Shown: positions 33,951 through 45,726, counted from the first letter of the stretch. The stretch is 64,000 nucleotides of DNA from Halichondria panicea (GCF_963675165.1 NC_087390.1:4597301-4661300); one strand, 5' to 3'. Made by a program: numbers and translations. Notes: generated from the sequence alone by a model not told the origin.

Positions 33951-35156
33951 CTGGTTCAAGCCCAGCCAGGTGCGAGTAATTCTTTTTGGTCAAATATAAC
34001 TATCAACAAGATGCTCAATACAGCATTCCCGCCTTGCCTTTACATAACGGACACGATAACTCATACATTAGGGAATCGGGAATGGTCATGAATCTTTGAA
34101 TCTTTCCAGAAAGATTGTCAGTGTTTTTTGTCGCTTTCGAAGATCGCCTACGCTATCTATACAATAGGCGCATGTAAAAAATCACTCTTCCCACAGACTA
34201 TTGACTCCTAGCTACGTAGCTTGCTTGCAGCTGCACTTAGAAGAAATCAGTTTGGTTGATATAATTGTGATATCGATATTTGCTCTGACAGCATCCCCTC
34301 AAATCTAGTGCATTTGATACAAACTCACCTGTTCTTGTGTAGAGGAGCCCGCTGCAGCTGTATAGCTAGGGCAACACAAATTGTTGCTACATGTAGTATT
34401 CCAGCCAAGTGTGGGTTAGGACATAGTTACATAAACTGGGTTAGGACCTAGTTACATAAACTGGGTCAGGACATAGTTGCATAAACTGGGCTACGAGTTT
34501 GGGTTGAATTAGCTATATAGCCACGTAAAGTGTAGAACCTTCATGGTTAGGTGAGGTTAATAATGGTCACAGTGCATACACTGTGGTTGCTTAGTGATAT
34601 ATTGGTGGTCCCCTTAGCAGTTATTTAATCCATGAAAGATAGTGTAGTTAATGTGATTAACAATAAGGTAGATCTACTGTGATGCGTTAGGTTAAGCATG
34701 ATGTAAATCAACAAAAGTGGGCGTAGCCAAACATTTTGCAACGCGCTTACGTGCACCTAAATCTCCCCCCCCCCCCCCTCCACAATTTTTTACTAGATGA
34801 AACCCTGCCCGTGCGTGCGCAGCAGGGGTAGAGTGATTGGTGCATGTATATGGACACAAAAATGAGATGTTTGAGCGATCTAGACATGTAGTACTAATGT
34901 GATGATATGTCATTATTCTACAACATTTTTGGAGGGACTATATACGAGGTATATAGTTGTTTGCCTTTCATTATTAGGTCGATCAGCAGCTAACGTCTCA
35001 TTTTTGTGTACACACAAACAAAGCACCACACACACACACACCGCACGCACGCACGCACACACGCACACACACACACCAATCACTCTATTGCTGCTGCACA
35101 CGCACAGGACATAATGTTTACTATCATCATTAGTCACCAGCACTTGTGGCGCAATT

Positions 35157-35189
<33 letters not shown>

Positions 35190-38100
35190 CTGGTTCAAGC
35201 CCAGCCAGGTGCGAGTTATTTTTAGTAAATCACTCAATCTGGAATGTCCTCGAGCACTAGGTTTAGGCTATTAACCAAAAGATTTCTGGATGAGAGAAAG
35301 CTTTCCAATTTTTTATTCTTTCTGTCACACTTGCAATGGTTAATTTCAGGGGCTTTACCCCCCTCCTCCTTGGATTTGGTTTGCCCCTTCTTAATTTAAA
35401 CATGGTATCAACATTGCCCCCCGGGGCCCCCTTAAATTTGGAGTTTCAGAATTTTGCCCCTCTTGGTAACCTGAACCCTGGACTAGCACTGAGGCATTTT
35501 AATTTTACTTCTTTTCAGAGGGAATGTATCGTCGGCCTTACAGTGAAGTGATAGATGAGGAGTTAGTTCCCCGGATACCAGTGCAGCCAATATCTTATGG
35601 AGATGCCGCTCACTTCATGAGGTAGACGTGAACACTCAACAGTGAAAGTTCTGTCTGATAATTCGTATTCATTTTTTTAAGGCGACTAGAAAATAGTGAA
35701 CATAGGCACAGAATGTTGTGTATTAGGTTCCTGCATTATTAGTAATTATAATAGATCTATAAATTATGTTAACTTCTTCTTTAATGGTTCCATAAAGAGA
35801 TGTTTTGTGTATGCTAATTGTAGCCAACTCGAAGATTACACTCCACCTCCTGAATGGATTGGACAGCTGTCCGGAATTAGCTACAAAATCATGCAGAATT
35901 CCAAAAATACCAAGTAAGTTTTTGTGATTGATGCAAATAACGTGTTACTTGGTGACATTGTTTCGTCAGTGTGACCTGTCTCCAAGTGAACAACTATCAG
36001 GAACAGAGAACCATCTACAATGTCATAGCCACCATCTATGGTCGAGTAGAGCCAGGTGAGGGACTGAACGTGTATGCGTTGTTGTAGCTGGATTTGTTTT
36101 TGGTGGCTTCACAGTCACAGAACGAGATTTACAGTTTGCTGCTAAGTGCTGTCAAAAGCTAATACATGCAACTTCATTACAGTTTGTCGCACATGGTTTA
36201 TAGACCTACGTTTGCAATACACATGACATAGTACACGTATGCCTTGCAAACCCGTTTAAAATATTTACAGACAGACAGGTGATCTTGGGTAACCATAGAG
36301 ACGCCTGGGTGTTTGGAGCAGTGGATCCCAACTCAGCAACGGCTGTTCTCATGGAGATGGCTAGAACACTCGGTATACTGAGGCAAAACAGTAAGTCGTT
36401 AATTTCATAAGCTGAGAGAATGCAGTGGCTATAACATTATACTTGCTATTTTGATTGCGGTCAGGTAAAGGCTCGGTATGGTCTGTGTGTATGGTTCCAC
36501 TAAAAGTGAAGTTAGTGGACTATTTAACAATTAAATTGGTTTTGACGTCTGCTCTAAGCTTTGCGAGACCCTCGACTGATGCTGTGAGAAGCATTTAATT
36601 TATTGTGTGAGACATTTTTGTACCAAGTTCATTGAATACAAACTCCCCCCTTCCCTACTTCTCCCCCCTCTCCCCTAGAATGGAGACCCGGTCGTACCCT
36701 TATCCTGTGCAGCTGGGATGCTGAGGAACCGATGTTAGTGGGTTCAACAGAGTGGGTCGAGGTGAGGAGGTATAGTGAAGCCAGCTAGCCATTGTGAGTA
36801 CCATATTCTGCTATCTGAGTACCATACAGTGCATCCAGTCTAGAGAGTAGAATACAAAAATTGGTGAGTAGTTGTACTTAAATGTATCTCAAGATTGGAA
36901 CAAAGTGTGCTGATACCATTGTAAAGGTAAAAGAATAAGCTACAACATGATTCAAAAATATTTCCCCAAAAGTTGTTGTAGTAGGAAATAATTTTAGGAG
37001 ATAATGGGGGTGATCGTAAAAAAATGTACGTAACATCAATTATCTCTGGAACTAAAGTATTTTTGGAAACATTTTTCTTATCAAAAGTTAGACAATTTAT
37101 TCAAGCTTACTCCGTGTAATTTTTAGACCTTAGCCGTGAGATTTTCTTCAAATCTCTCCCTAACCGAAACGGCACTAAAAACTAGCAATTTTGAGCACTG
37201 CGGAGGATGTATAGATATTTAAGTAACATCGAATCTTTCATAAGATAGCCAAACTATCTATAGATGTTGTGACAAAGTTCCAAACCTTAGCCGGAAACCG
37301 TTGGCCTATTCTCTCCCTAACCGATTACCCACTATAACAATTGGGTACTGTTTTATTAATCACCACAAACCCACCACCTTACGTTGTCATGGAAATTATT
37401 TTGGATAGGTTTTAGCTTATTCATTCGCTTACACAATGGTATCAGCAGATTTTCTTAGAAATGTTCCAATCATAAGATATTTACATTTAAGTACAACTAC
37501 TCACACAGTTTTGGTATTCTACTCTTTAGACTGGATGCACTGTATTTATGACTGCTTGGTATATTGCTGTTGCAATCAATCCCTGTACAGTGACACCCCT
37601 TATCTATGTTCATAACATTGGGTGGGTTGCTATGCTACATACATGCATTTAAAGGCTTTTGGTTGCTATAGAGATGGGATATTTCCTCCTATTAGGACAA
37701 AGGAAAGTTACTGGGGGCCAACGCTCTTGCTTATCTGAATGTGGACCTTTCTGTGGAAGGTGAGCACATAATTATCTGTGCATTAATTTTTGTAAATCAC
37801 TAGGTCAATTTTTTTAAAGTCAGCATATAATATGCCAGCGTGCCAACTTCTAGCCCCTGATATTTTGGGAATCCTTCACTCTTGCAGTAGTTTGTTATCC
37901 AACACTATAAATTAAGGCACAATGCGTTCAATACTTTTGTTTCTTATGCTCCAACGACAGTTAGCACTCGAGAAATCTAGCTTTTTACCAACCTTTGGCA
38001 CTTTATATAATTATACTCTATTATTATTTGTATATCCATATCATGCAGGCAACCAGTACCTGAAGGCTCAGGCTAGCCCTGTCTTGTTCAATACACTGTG

Positions 38101-39487
38101 GCAAGCAGCAACGCTGGTCAAGTGTCCCGATGAAAAGTTCACCACTGTCTATGATCAGTGGATGCACTTCACATCCAAGAACTACAATGGAACTACTAGA
38201 CCACTGTGAGTGTGGTTCAAATAACTACTGTATCATAACGTACATTGTTTTGCACGAAAAATCGTTGCAAATGAGAACATAAACTAACTTTTGCGATTTT
38301 GCAAGGATTCTGAAGTATCGTATAGGTCGTTGCGATTTATAAACATTAATCGCTAAGTCATTAGAACTCGCAAAGTTCGAATACGTATGTTTGATCCTCA
38401 AAAAATATTGTTGTAGGTGGTAATACAGTACCTGATTTAATGCCAATGTCTGCCCTCAAAAATAGAGTGGGCCAGTACTATACTGCTACCATATATTATT
38501 AGCGTATGCACTTTAGTCTAATGGGGTCAATAGCAGCTAGAGCTCCAGTATGCGCTTAAATTTGAGGATATGTGAAGTCATTTTCGAGCCCTACCTAGTA
38601 ACGGATGTCCTTGTGACGAGTGATGAATCGATGCCTAGCTAGCTGCGTTGGAAGCGAGCGAGCTAAAAACATTCATTGACCAAGAACTGGAACAAAAAGG
38701 ATTTAAGTCTCAGCCTGTTTAGACAAATAAAAGCGTGCCCAACAATGGATATCACAAGCTATAATTATAGCTACCGTGCACTGTACGGGCTAGCTAGCTC
38801 AAGCAAGTTTAAATTCCCACTCAATTCTTTCGCATATTGGAAAAGCACCTAAATTTGATGCAGTTAAGATGCTACAATCGAGTAGAGCTAATAATCCAGT
38901 ATGTTGATTTATTTGGTACTTCAGTGGAATCACAGGCAGGCATATTTGGGGGAGCTATATTTTGGCCATTTACAAAAGCGACCTTTGTTGAAAGGTGGTT
39001 TTGTACACCTGTGGGACCCGGGTGCAGTGACAATTGGCCATTCTTTTGGTTTGGCTGTTCAATAGTTTATTAGCCGATTATATGCCATGACATCACGTAG
39101 CGGTTACACCCCCAGAGCCATATTGATAATTTACTGCTATCCATTTTTTTTCCCTTCTCTCTGTCATCATTGCAGCATATTTGACCTATCCCCCAGAGCC
39201 ATATTGATAATTTACTGCTATCACTTCCCTCTGTCATCATTGCAGCATATTTGACCTATCCCCCAGATCGAGCCATATTGATAATTTACTGCTATCCATT
39301 TCTTTCCCTTCTCTCTGTCATTGCAGCATATTTGACCTATCCTCGGGAACTGACTACACAGCGTTTCTACAAAAACTCGGAATATCATGTATATCGATGG
39401 CTTACGTAAGTTTTGCTCTATGTCCCAAATACTGACCCAAAATAATACTGAGCCCATAAGTTGTCAACCAGCACTTGTGGCGCAATT

Positions 39488-39520
<33 letters not shown>

Positions 39521-42213
39521 CTGGTTCAAGCCCAGCCAGGTGCGAGTTATTTTTTGCATAGGATTTCATCTGGGGTCTGTCCCTGTGTATGATTAGTAAA
39601 AGCAAAAGTTGGTGCCAATCCTACCTATAGTTTAAAGCCTACTGAATGAACGCTGATGTCTCAATGGAAAGCTACTAGCTATTGCTAATACGCACAGATA
39701 TCACATTAATTTTGCTGCAGGAAATGATCGACCATGATTGATCCTAAAAATGATGCCAAAACGTCCAATAATTGGCTGCTGCAATAGCAGAGCCTTGCAG
39801 GCTTGCAGCTTCACTCTTGCAGCTACCAATAGCTAGCGTTCTGGTGCAGAGCTATCTAGAGTAGCAACATTCCATATAAGTTTTGCTACGCACTCTTCTG
39901 AAAAGGCTGCAATGGCATTCCAAGTAAGCAAAACTAGGCATAACTCGAAAACCAAGCATTATTTTTCAAATCCACGAATCAAAATCATGACTAGAAATTA
40001 TAGACTTGCACTTCATTGATCCTTCAAGCAGCTGTAGCAGTCTAGACTCACACACACAAACACACTACCGTATACCTCGCTACAATAATTACTAGGGATA
40101 CACTAGGGTGCAACCTCGCTACGCATATTCATCAGATACTGTTGGGTGTGTCAGAGGTAGCTGGGCGGAGCTAGAATGATTGTAGGTAATGAACGAAATG
40201 TCACGAATCGTCAATTTAAGAACTAGCTTATGAGCAGAACGCTGCCTTTTGAGCTGTAGAATGGAGCTCAAGTGTCCTCAGTACAATCACTAATACGTCC
40301 TCTAACTTTTGAAGTAGAACCGTTACAGTCTGCAGCAGCCAGAGCCACTAGTTCGATTGAGCAGTGTCCACCGTTATCCTTTTTTTCCCGTCCAAAATCT
40401 CAACATGACCTGATTAGAGCCTCGCTTCGCTCGGAATAATAACTCAGGAAGTTCTTAAAACTATTTGCCAAATTTAATGATATGACATTATAGCAAACAC
40501 CTATGTACACGCACATACTCATAAAGTGTCCACGTGGTTGAAAGCGTTTTGCGCTGTTGATTAGCAGAAGCAGCTAAACATTTCAGATTAGCGTAGCTTG
40601 CTACCTTGTTGTCCGCTGATGCATTATGTCCAAGACTAGTAGAGCTCTAGACATCGTTTGCATTTATTGATGGGCGTGGCTCATTGAAAGTCATTCTGGT
40701 ATCCGAATATTTCTGCCATCCGGGTGTTTGGATAATTGAGGCTCAACTGTATATAGTATCACTCTCCTGCATACTGTACAGGAGAATGCGACTGACTATG
40801 CAGTCTACCATTCAGTCCACGACAACTTCTACTGGATGTCTCATTTCGGGGACCCTGACTTCACCTATCACGTTACTATGGGCCTTGTCTGGATGAAGAC
40901 TGCGATACTGTTGACTACTACTCCATTACCATCGTATGACCCCAGGCGCTAGGCACTTTGGATTGAGAGTGAGGGAGATTTTCAACAGTCTGGAAGAGCA
41001 CTATGGAAGCACCCTGAAGGCACAGAACATCTCTTTGGGTATGTTTGATAAGGGTAGCCTCCTACATGTATATTAATGATTGTGTAAAAGAGAGCAACTT
41101 TACTAAAATTAATATCATAACTATTATGTCAATCAAAAGCATAATTAGCTCAAGTTTGTATGATTTATTTTCAGGCTACCTAAACGCCTCAGTGTCGGAC
41201 TTTAGTACTGGTTGTGTGAGAATGTGGGAGGATGTACAGAGAGTGGTTCAAGATGGCCCTCCATCAGAGAACATTGTACGCATCATCATTGACAAGTACA
41301 TGAACGTAGAGAGAGCCTTCATACATCCAGAAGGACTGCCTGGAAGATCTTACTTCAAGTGAGTTTGTGTGTGTATGCAGGCTATACTTATGCCTCAGTG
41401 CGCATGCGCAAGCTCAGTATACAGTAGTGTGTTTGTGTGTGTGTCTGTCTGTGTGTGTGTCTGTGTAGACTGCTACAGCTGCTCAAGGATCAATGAAGTA
41501 CAAGTAAGAGTTTCTAGTCGTGTTTTCTTGATATTTCGTGGATTTGCAAAATAATGTTTCGTCCTTGAGTTATGCCTACTTGGAATGCGATTGCAGCATT
41601 TTCGAGTGCGTAGCAAAACTTGTCCATGCATGGAGTGTTGCTGCTCTACTTAGTAGTTAGCTCTGCACTAGAACGCTAACTGCAAGAGTGAGAAGAGAGC
41701 TGCAAGGCTCTAGCTCTGCTGATATACAGCCAACTTGAACTTTTGGCATCAATCGTTCGATTCTGGATTCATGCTGTAAAATGTTCATCGTGATATATTA
41801 TGTGTACATGTATATTAGTTTTTATTTTAGTAGCTTTGTTATGTAGCTTTGGCACCTCCACCGAGGCATCGGCATCAGCACCCGCGGTGCTTTCATTATT
41901 ATAACAAATCGACTCTCTTTAATTTTTAGTCTGTGCATATATCTGTGCATATATTCATTTTCTGAAACAATCGTTTGAGTATTTACAAATATTGTACTCC
42001 TGCAGACACGTCGTCTTTGCTCCAAGCTCAGTCAACAGTTATGGCAGTTCCTTGTTCCCTGGAATCTCAGACACAATCTTTGAGGCCACTCAGTCGGGAA
42101 AGGAGGAGGACTGGAATAAAGTACGGAGACAGATGGATATCGTCAGGAACCATCTAAGATATGCTACCATGATTATAAACGAACCCAGTTTAGCGTATCA
42201 TTTGGATTCGTAA
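31428..42213 (+). CDS. FOLH1: Glutamate carboxypeptidase II / NAALADase homologue (M28B peptidase), fifteen exons
   Basis: Exons 31428-31744, 32015-32306, 33462-33587, 33702-33881, 35519-35621, 35824-35913, 35970-36055, 36271-36390, 36679-36761, 37696-37759, 38049-38205, 39327-39405, 40782-41038, 41175-41358, 42006-42213; about 781 aa (human GCPII 750). Type II membrane protein: cytosolic N-terminus, helix [20 protein letters not shown], then PA-type insert, M28 catalytic domain and dimerisation domain. All five zinc ligands and the catalytic Glu are present with the spacing of human GCPII: His407, Asp417, Glu454-Glu455, Asp483, His576. It removes C-terminal glutamate from peptides or folates (family knowledge). 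Two compensating single-base frameshifts are needed, in exon 4 (about 33840) and exon 13 (about 40935). NAALAD2/NAALADL1 are equally possible names. Confidence 0.85.
32622..33383. repeat. Nested MITE pair (family E host, family C insert) in peptidase intron 2
   Basis: TTAGCCTCGATCCCAGCC...AAGGCCTGGTA on the left and TACCAGGCCTT...AGGCCTGGATTCGAGGCTA on the right form the outer element. A second TIR element at 33119-33281 (CCGTAAGACCTCGATTTAAG / TAAATCGAGGTTTTACGG) lies inside it. Confidence 0.6.
33119..33281. repeat. MITE, family C, 163 bp, in peptidase intron 2
   Basis: Perfect-looking ends: ACCGTAAGACCTCGATTTAA at the left and its near complement at the right, with TCTAAATATGCGACACTT inside. 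Related to 18469-18800. Confidence 0.8.
33901..33974 (+). tRNA. tRNA-Asn (GTT), copy 2, in peptidase intron 4
   Basis: 74-nt sequence identical to the other three copies. It starts only 19 nt after the exon-4 boundary. The T run (CTTTTT) follows the 3' end after about 8 nt. Confidence 0.88.
34411..34492. repeat. Tandem repeat, about 29 bp x 3
   Basis: Three units of GGGTTAGGACATAGTTACAT AAACT type (second has CCTAG, third GTCAGG and TTGC) lie in peptidase intron 4. Confidence 0.75.
34989..35094. repeat. CA-rich microsatellite
   Basis: Impure (CA)n and (GCAC)n runs in peptidase intron 4. The ORFs with long His/Thr runs in this stretch come from the repeat. Confidence 0.8.
35140..35213 (+). 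tRNA. tRNA-Asn (GTT), copy 3, in peptidase intron 4
   Basis: 74-nt sequence identical to the other copies, with intact boxes A and B. The 3' flank GAGTTATTTTT is shared with copy 4. Confidence 0.88.
36827..37553. repeat. Long terminal-inverted-repeat element in peptidase intron 9 (about 725 bp)
   Basis: Arms of roughly 165 bp: TACAGTGCATCCAGTCTAGAG at about 36827 and the inverse TCTTTAGACTGGATGCACTGTA at about 37553. Pairing continues inward (AGTAGTTGTACTTAAATGTA against TACATTTAAGTACAACTACT). No ORF is inside. Confidence 0.8.
39108..39345 (+). repeat. Triplicated 3' splice site of peptidase exon 12
   Basis: Three tandem units of 70-81 bp, each with AGCCATATTGATAATTTACT, a pyrimidine tract, TTGCAG and the first 17 nt of exon 12 (CATATTTGACCTATCC). 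Acceptors fall at 39175/39176, 39245/39246 and 39326/39327. Only the third continues into the conserved exon. Confidence 0.9.
39471..39544 (+). tRNA. tRNA-Asn (GTT), copy 4, in peptidase intron 12
   Basis: 74-nt sequence identical to the other copies, 66 nt after the exon-12 boundary. The upstream flank GTTGTCAACCA resembles GTTATCAACCA before copy 1. Confidence 0.88.
39770..40085 (-). repeat. Dispersed repeat (family F), inverted copy, in peptidase intron 12
   Basis: Reverse complement of the family seen at 41388-41760: CTTGCAGCTTCACTCTTGCA, GTTTTGCTACGCACTCTTC, GGCATAACTCGAAAACCAAG and a CA-rich end, in matching order. Confidence 0.65.
41388..41760 (+). repeat. Dispersed repeat (family F) in peptidase intron 14
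   Basis: GCGCATGCGCAAGCTCAGTA, a TG microsatellite, AAGAGTTTCTAGTCGTGTTT, GAGTGCGTAGCAAAACTTGT and GAGTGAGAAGAGAGCTGCAA are all shared with the other copies. Confidence 0.65.
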
Positions 42214-43164
42214 CGTAACGTTTATTTTCTGCCTTAATTGTAGTTGTAATTGTCACGAGAAAATGATTTATCCAAGCTTTCGAGACTTCCTGTATGTCTC
42301 AATGAATAGACGTACTGCATACCATGGAGTTATCATTACAGTAGAACCCCCATATCCAGCATTGTCTATCTCAATATTGGCTTCCAAAGTGTATGTAACC
42401 AAAGGGTCGTCCAGTTCTCCAGTGTAGCCTTGAGCCATTGCAGCACTGGCACAAGCCAGCACCAAGAGGCAAGCCTTGACCCAGAACCTGGATTATTTAG
42501 CTTGGCAATTTTAACAGCTGTTACCATGGACACAGGCATGTATATCTTACTGTGTATGTGCAGACGCCCACTAAATTTGCACAAATAAGTACATGTAGGT
42601 GGATCAAGGCGTGGTTTATCTATTCAATTATCGGGCATATTCAGTTATCCGGCCTGCCTCTGGAACTGGATAATCGAGGTTCTACTATATTTGTAGTATC
42701 ATAATTTTATAGCATACACTCGGCCCTCTTTGTAGGGGTTGGTAGATTATGCTATTCTTTTATGCTCAAGTAAGCAGCTAGCCTATTAGCCAATTATTAT
42801 TTTCAAATCGCCTATTATTTCCATTATTCCTCCAAAGCACAACATATAGACACATGACTCTATCTGTATACACTATGATTATAGAATGCCAAGGAGATAA
42901 CCATGCACCACTACTTCCAATTGTTTATACTATGACTCGTACTGACCTGTATTTCTGTAAAATTTGCCTATTATTCTCATAATTGTGTGCCTGTATTATG
43001 CCCCAAAAATTTACCTATTATGCTCAAAATTATGCTAGCATATTCTACCAACTCCTAACTCTTTGTCTAGATCATTCAGAAGTTTGATCGGTAATATAAA
43101 ACATCAAAGCGATTTTTCGCACATAATCTTTATCGTGACAACGTATTATATGTATTATGCAAAG
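42214..43164. repeat. Intergenic region with a truncated family D MITE
   Basis: The right part (about 42475-42689) contains TTTAGCTTGGCAATTTTAAC...CTGGATAATCGAGGTTCTAC, the reverse complement of the 6717-6963 element. Another half-end, TACAGTAGAACCCCC, is at 42338. The rest (42700-43164) is AT-rich with no convincing gene. Confidence 0.5.
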
Positions 43165-45726
43165 TTAATGTAGAGTGTTTATGTCTTGTTCTTCACTAAC
43201 AGTTGATAGAAACGTATGAGCAACATCTGCGATGTTCAGCTTGTCAATAGTAAATAGAACACACAGTGAGAGGCCTTGCAAAGCACCTGTTAGTATGATT
43301 AAAAATATTGGAAGTAGTATAGCCACCTTTAGTAAAACATAAATTTTTCGGTCTGGGAAAAGTTGCTGTTGATCACTTGAGCTGAATCGCTGAAATAGCC
43401 GAAATATGTATAAAGGCATAAAGAGTAGAATAAGATTGTGGATAAGAGATACAAGAAAAAACAAAGGAGAGATCACAAAATGAAATGTGCAAGGACTTAT
43501 CAAAGACGTTCTTAACGACACGAGCACACAAAACAAGCCACTGCAAAACTCAATAATGGTACTTGAAAGGAAATGTGGTAGAAATACGGTGAATGAAAAA
43601 TATAGAAGTAAAAACTTTGAGATGCTGACTTTTAGCTCAAAATGACTGTAACTGCAGACATCAAAAGAAGAATTGATTGCAGCTTGCACAAAGTAGTCAA
43701 TAAACTTAGCTGTGAAGAAAGTTATTGCTAAATAACCAAGTAACTTCACAATTATAAATGGCAGCAGCTCACTGAGAACCGTTTCTCGAGGATGATAAAG
43801 AAAGTCTTTAAGAAAAAGAAGTATAAATATTCCGGTAAATATATAAGACTCATGCATACCACATAAAGTGATGCCTCTTTGAATATTGTCATAGAGCGGT
43901 CTTTCAGATGATTTAGCCACAATAACATTAATCGTGTTCTCGTACATGAAAGAGTGTAAATTATCACATGCGAAAAGTACCGAACAGAATGTTCCGTCAT
44001 CAAACCATGTCAAACTAGGGGAGAGTATATTCGTGAGAAACAGCGAAACATCTGAAAAATGTGAGGCAGGTGCATTGCAAGCTGGTACACCCAAGTTAGA
44101 AACTGTAGACCACAGTATGTTCGCACAGACTTTTTGTGATGTAATTGAGCAAAGCTTTGCAAACACAGACACATTCTTGTAAGAATCATAAGCTTCTAGA
44201 AATATTTCTTGTGTAAGAGTATTCGTAAATTTTTCTTGAATTACCAACCCTAGAGCAATTGCTGTATTCGCTTTTAACTCATTATCCTTATCAGTATACA
44301 CAACTGCTGAACCAAAATATTCAATATTATGCGTCTCTAAGTAGAAAATGGTGTACAGTTCTTCGTCACTTATCTGGTAGTCTGCATAGGTTCGTTTCAT
44401 CACATTTTTTAAATACTCAGAATAGTGTCTAATATATGACGTATTAAACTGTTGTGATTGTGGATAAGCAAGATAAACTGATTTGAAATAGTCTCGGATT
44501 AGTTTGTGCATACTGTGCCTAGGCTTCTTATTTATAAGGATCTCCTCAACAAATGACATTCTTACAACATCACGAATACAAGATGAATTGATAAGTCGAG
44601 ACAAAATTTGCTCTTCCATGCCGTATCCTGTTGATCCTGGAAATAGGCTGAGCAAATGTGCACATTTTTGTGTTTGTTCATTCATTTGTCTGTATGAATA
44701 ATCCATTATTGCTCGAAATTTCTCTTCCTCTACAGTCATACTTTCAGATATTGTATCTACAACTCGTTCTTTCAGATCACTTAACAGAGATTCAACATAG
44801 TTCCTACCATTGATGGACAGGAATTTTCCAACCACTTTCAAAGCCAGCGGACAATGGCCAACAGCAAAAGCTAGCTCATCTGATTCTTGATCAGAAAGAT
44901 CAGCTACATAGTCTTGTAACATTTTTCTGGAGTGTTCTTGGCTAAATTCTCCAATATTTACAGAGACAAATCCATAGTCCAATAAAAACAATTTTTCTTG
45001 ACTTGTTAAAATAATAGTTATGAATGGGTTGTTGAAATGGTTTTTAATGATGGTCAAGAACTTCTTCCTATTGTTACTACGTAGAATGTGATCACAGTTG
45101 TCCAAAATCAGTACAGTTCTTTTCTCTAATTTCTGGAACCAGTCACACAAATTATCATTATCAGCCAAGCCATTGTTATTACTACCTGACGACATATCTA
45201 AATTAACCTGGACATGCGTACGCATGGAAAAGTCAAAATTTCGGTGAAATCGTTTGGAGATACAAAGAAACCAAGATGATCTGGTGCTTTCAGTGTCTAT
45301 ATATCGCACATTGGAAATATATTCACGGAGCTCGTGTCCTAATTTAATAGCCATAGTCGACTTACCAAAAGCCGGTGGACCATTGATGCTAATGATTCGT
45401 GCAACGTTTGATAGAATTTCATCTTTCAGCTTCTTTAATTCATTTACTCGACCATAAAAAGGTCCATTAATTTCGGGAAGATTTTGCTGTGGTAAAGGTT
45501 CGTAGTATAGGTCTAAGTCACGTTTCATTTCTTCTTTGATCATTTCCATTTCACTTACACAAAAGTTTGGCTGGTTTTGGGTCGGTAGGCCACTGTACAT
45601 GTATATATAAAGGACTAATCCACAAACGATAGCTACAGTGACAGCGATGATAGCTAAAGTGACAGTGATCATAGTTTTGCAACATCTGCCTGCATTTGCA
45701 TTTGGAGAGAAATAATAAACTGTCAT
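43165..45726 (-). CDS. Membrane-anchored NB-ARC (STAND) ATPase, locus 2
   Basis: 853 aa if started at ATG 45726; 961 aa if spliced from the CARD-like exon at 51095-51455 to the acceptor at 45690/45689 (AAATGCAG|GC), both phase 1. In the unspliced numbering: transmembrane helix about 20-46; FYGR linker about 90; Walker A GPPAFGKS 116-123; Walker B VLILDN 205-210 followed by CDH; TSQEKLF; GHCPLALKVVG; MHKLIRDYF; a helical region; then about six hydrophobic helices from about 640 to 840. The NB-ARC part is clearly paralogous to 28514-30669, but the C-terminal membrane module is longer. An ATP-driven switch fixed in a membrane is inferred. It lies downstream of the peptidase gene, tail to tail. 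Confidence 0.85.
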   Translation of the reverse strand: MTVYYFSPNANAGRCCKTMITVTLAIIAVTVAIVCGLVLYIYMYSGLPTQNQPNFCVSEMEMIKEEMKRDLDLYYEPLPQQNLPEINGPFYGRVNELKKLKDEILSNVARIISINGPPAFGKSTMAIKLGHELREYISNVRYIDTESTRSSWFLCISKRFHRNFDFSMRTHVQVNLDMSSGSNNNGLADNDNLCDWFQKLEKRTVLILDNCDHILRSNNRKKFLTIIKNHFNNPFITIILTSQEKLFLLDYGFVSVNIGEFSQEHSRKMLQDYVADLSDQESDELAFAVGHCPLALKVVGKFLSINGRNYVESLLSDLKERVVDTISESMTVEEEKFRAIMDYSYRQMNEQTQKCAHLLSLFPGSTGYGMEEQILSRLINSSCIRDVVRMSFVEEILINKKPRHSMHKLIRDYFKSVYLAYPQSQQFNTSYIRHYSEYLKNVMKRTYADYQISDEELYTIFYLETHNIEYFGSAVVYTDKDNELKANTAIALGLVIQEKFTNTLTQEIFLEAYDSYKNVSVFAKLCSITSQKVCANILWSTVSNLGVPACNAPASHFSDVSLFLTNILSPSLTWFDDGTFCSVLFACDNLHSFMYENTINVIVAKSSERPLYDNIQRGITLCGMHESYIFTGIFILLFLKDFLYHPRETVLSELLPFIIVKLLGYLAITFFTAKFIDYFVQAAINSSFDVCSYSHFELKVSISKFLLLYFSFTVFLPHFLSSTIIEFCSGLFCVLVSLRTSLISPCTFHFVISPLFFLVSLIHNLILLFMPLYIFRLFQRFSSSDQQQLFPDRKIYVLLKVAILLPIFLIILTGALQGLSLCVLFTIDKLNIADVAHTFLSTVSEEQDINTLH

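Noticed and set aside
35336-35551. 71-aa ORF before peptidase exon 5
   Set aside because: Only its last bases are exon 5, in a different frame. The rest is a low-complexity intron.
40936-40947. A 12-nt GTATGACCCCAG micro-intron in peptidase exon 13
   Set aside because: Far too short to splice, and its removal would not change the reading frame, so it cannot repair the shift.
42268-42486. Minus-strand frame with a signal-peptide-like start (ACLLVLACASAAMAQ)
   Set aside because: It lacks a convincing ATG, ends without a known domain and is wedged between two MITE ends. Kept only as a curiosity.
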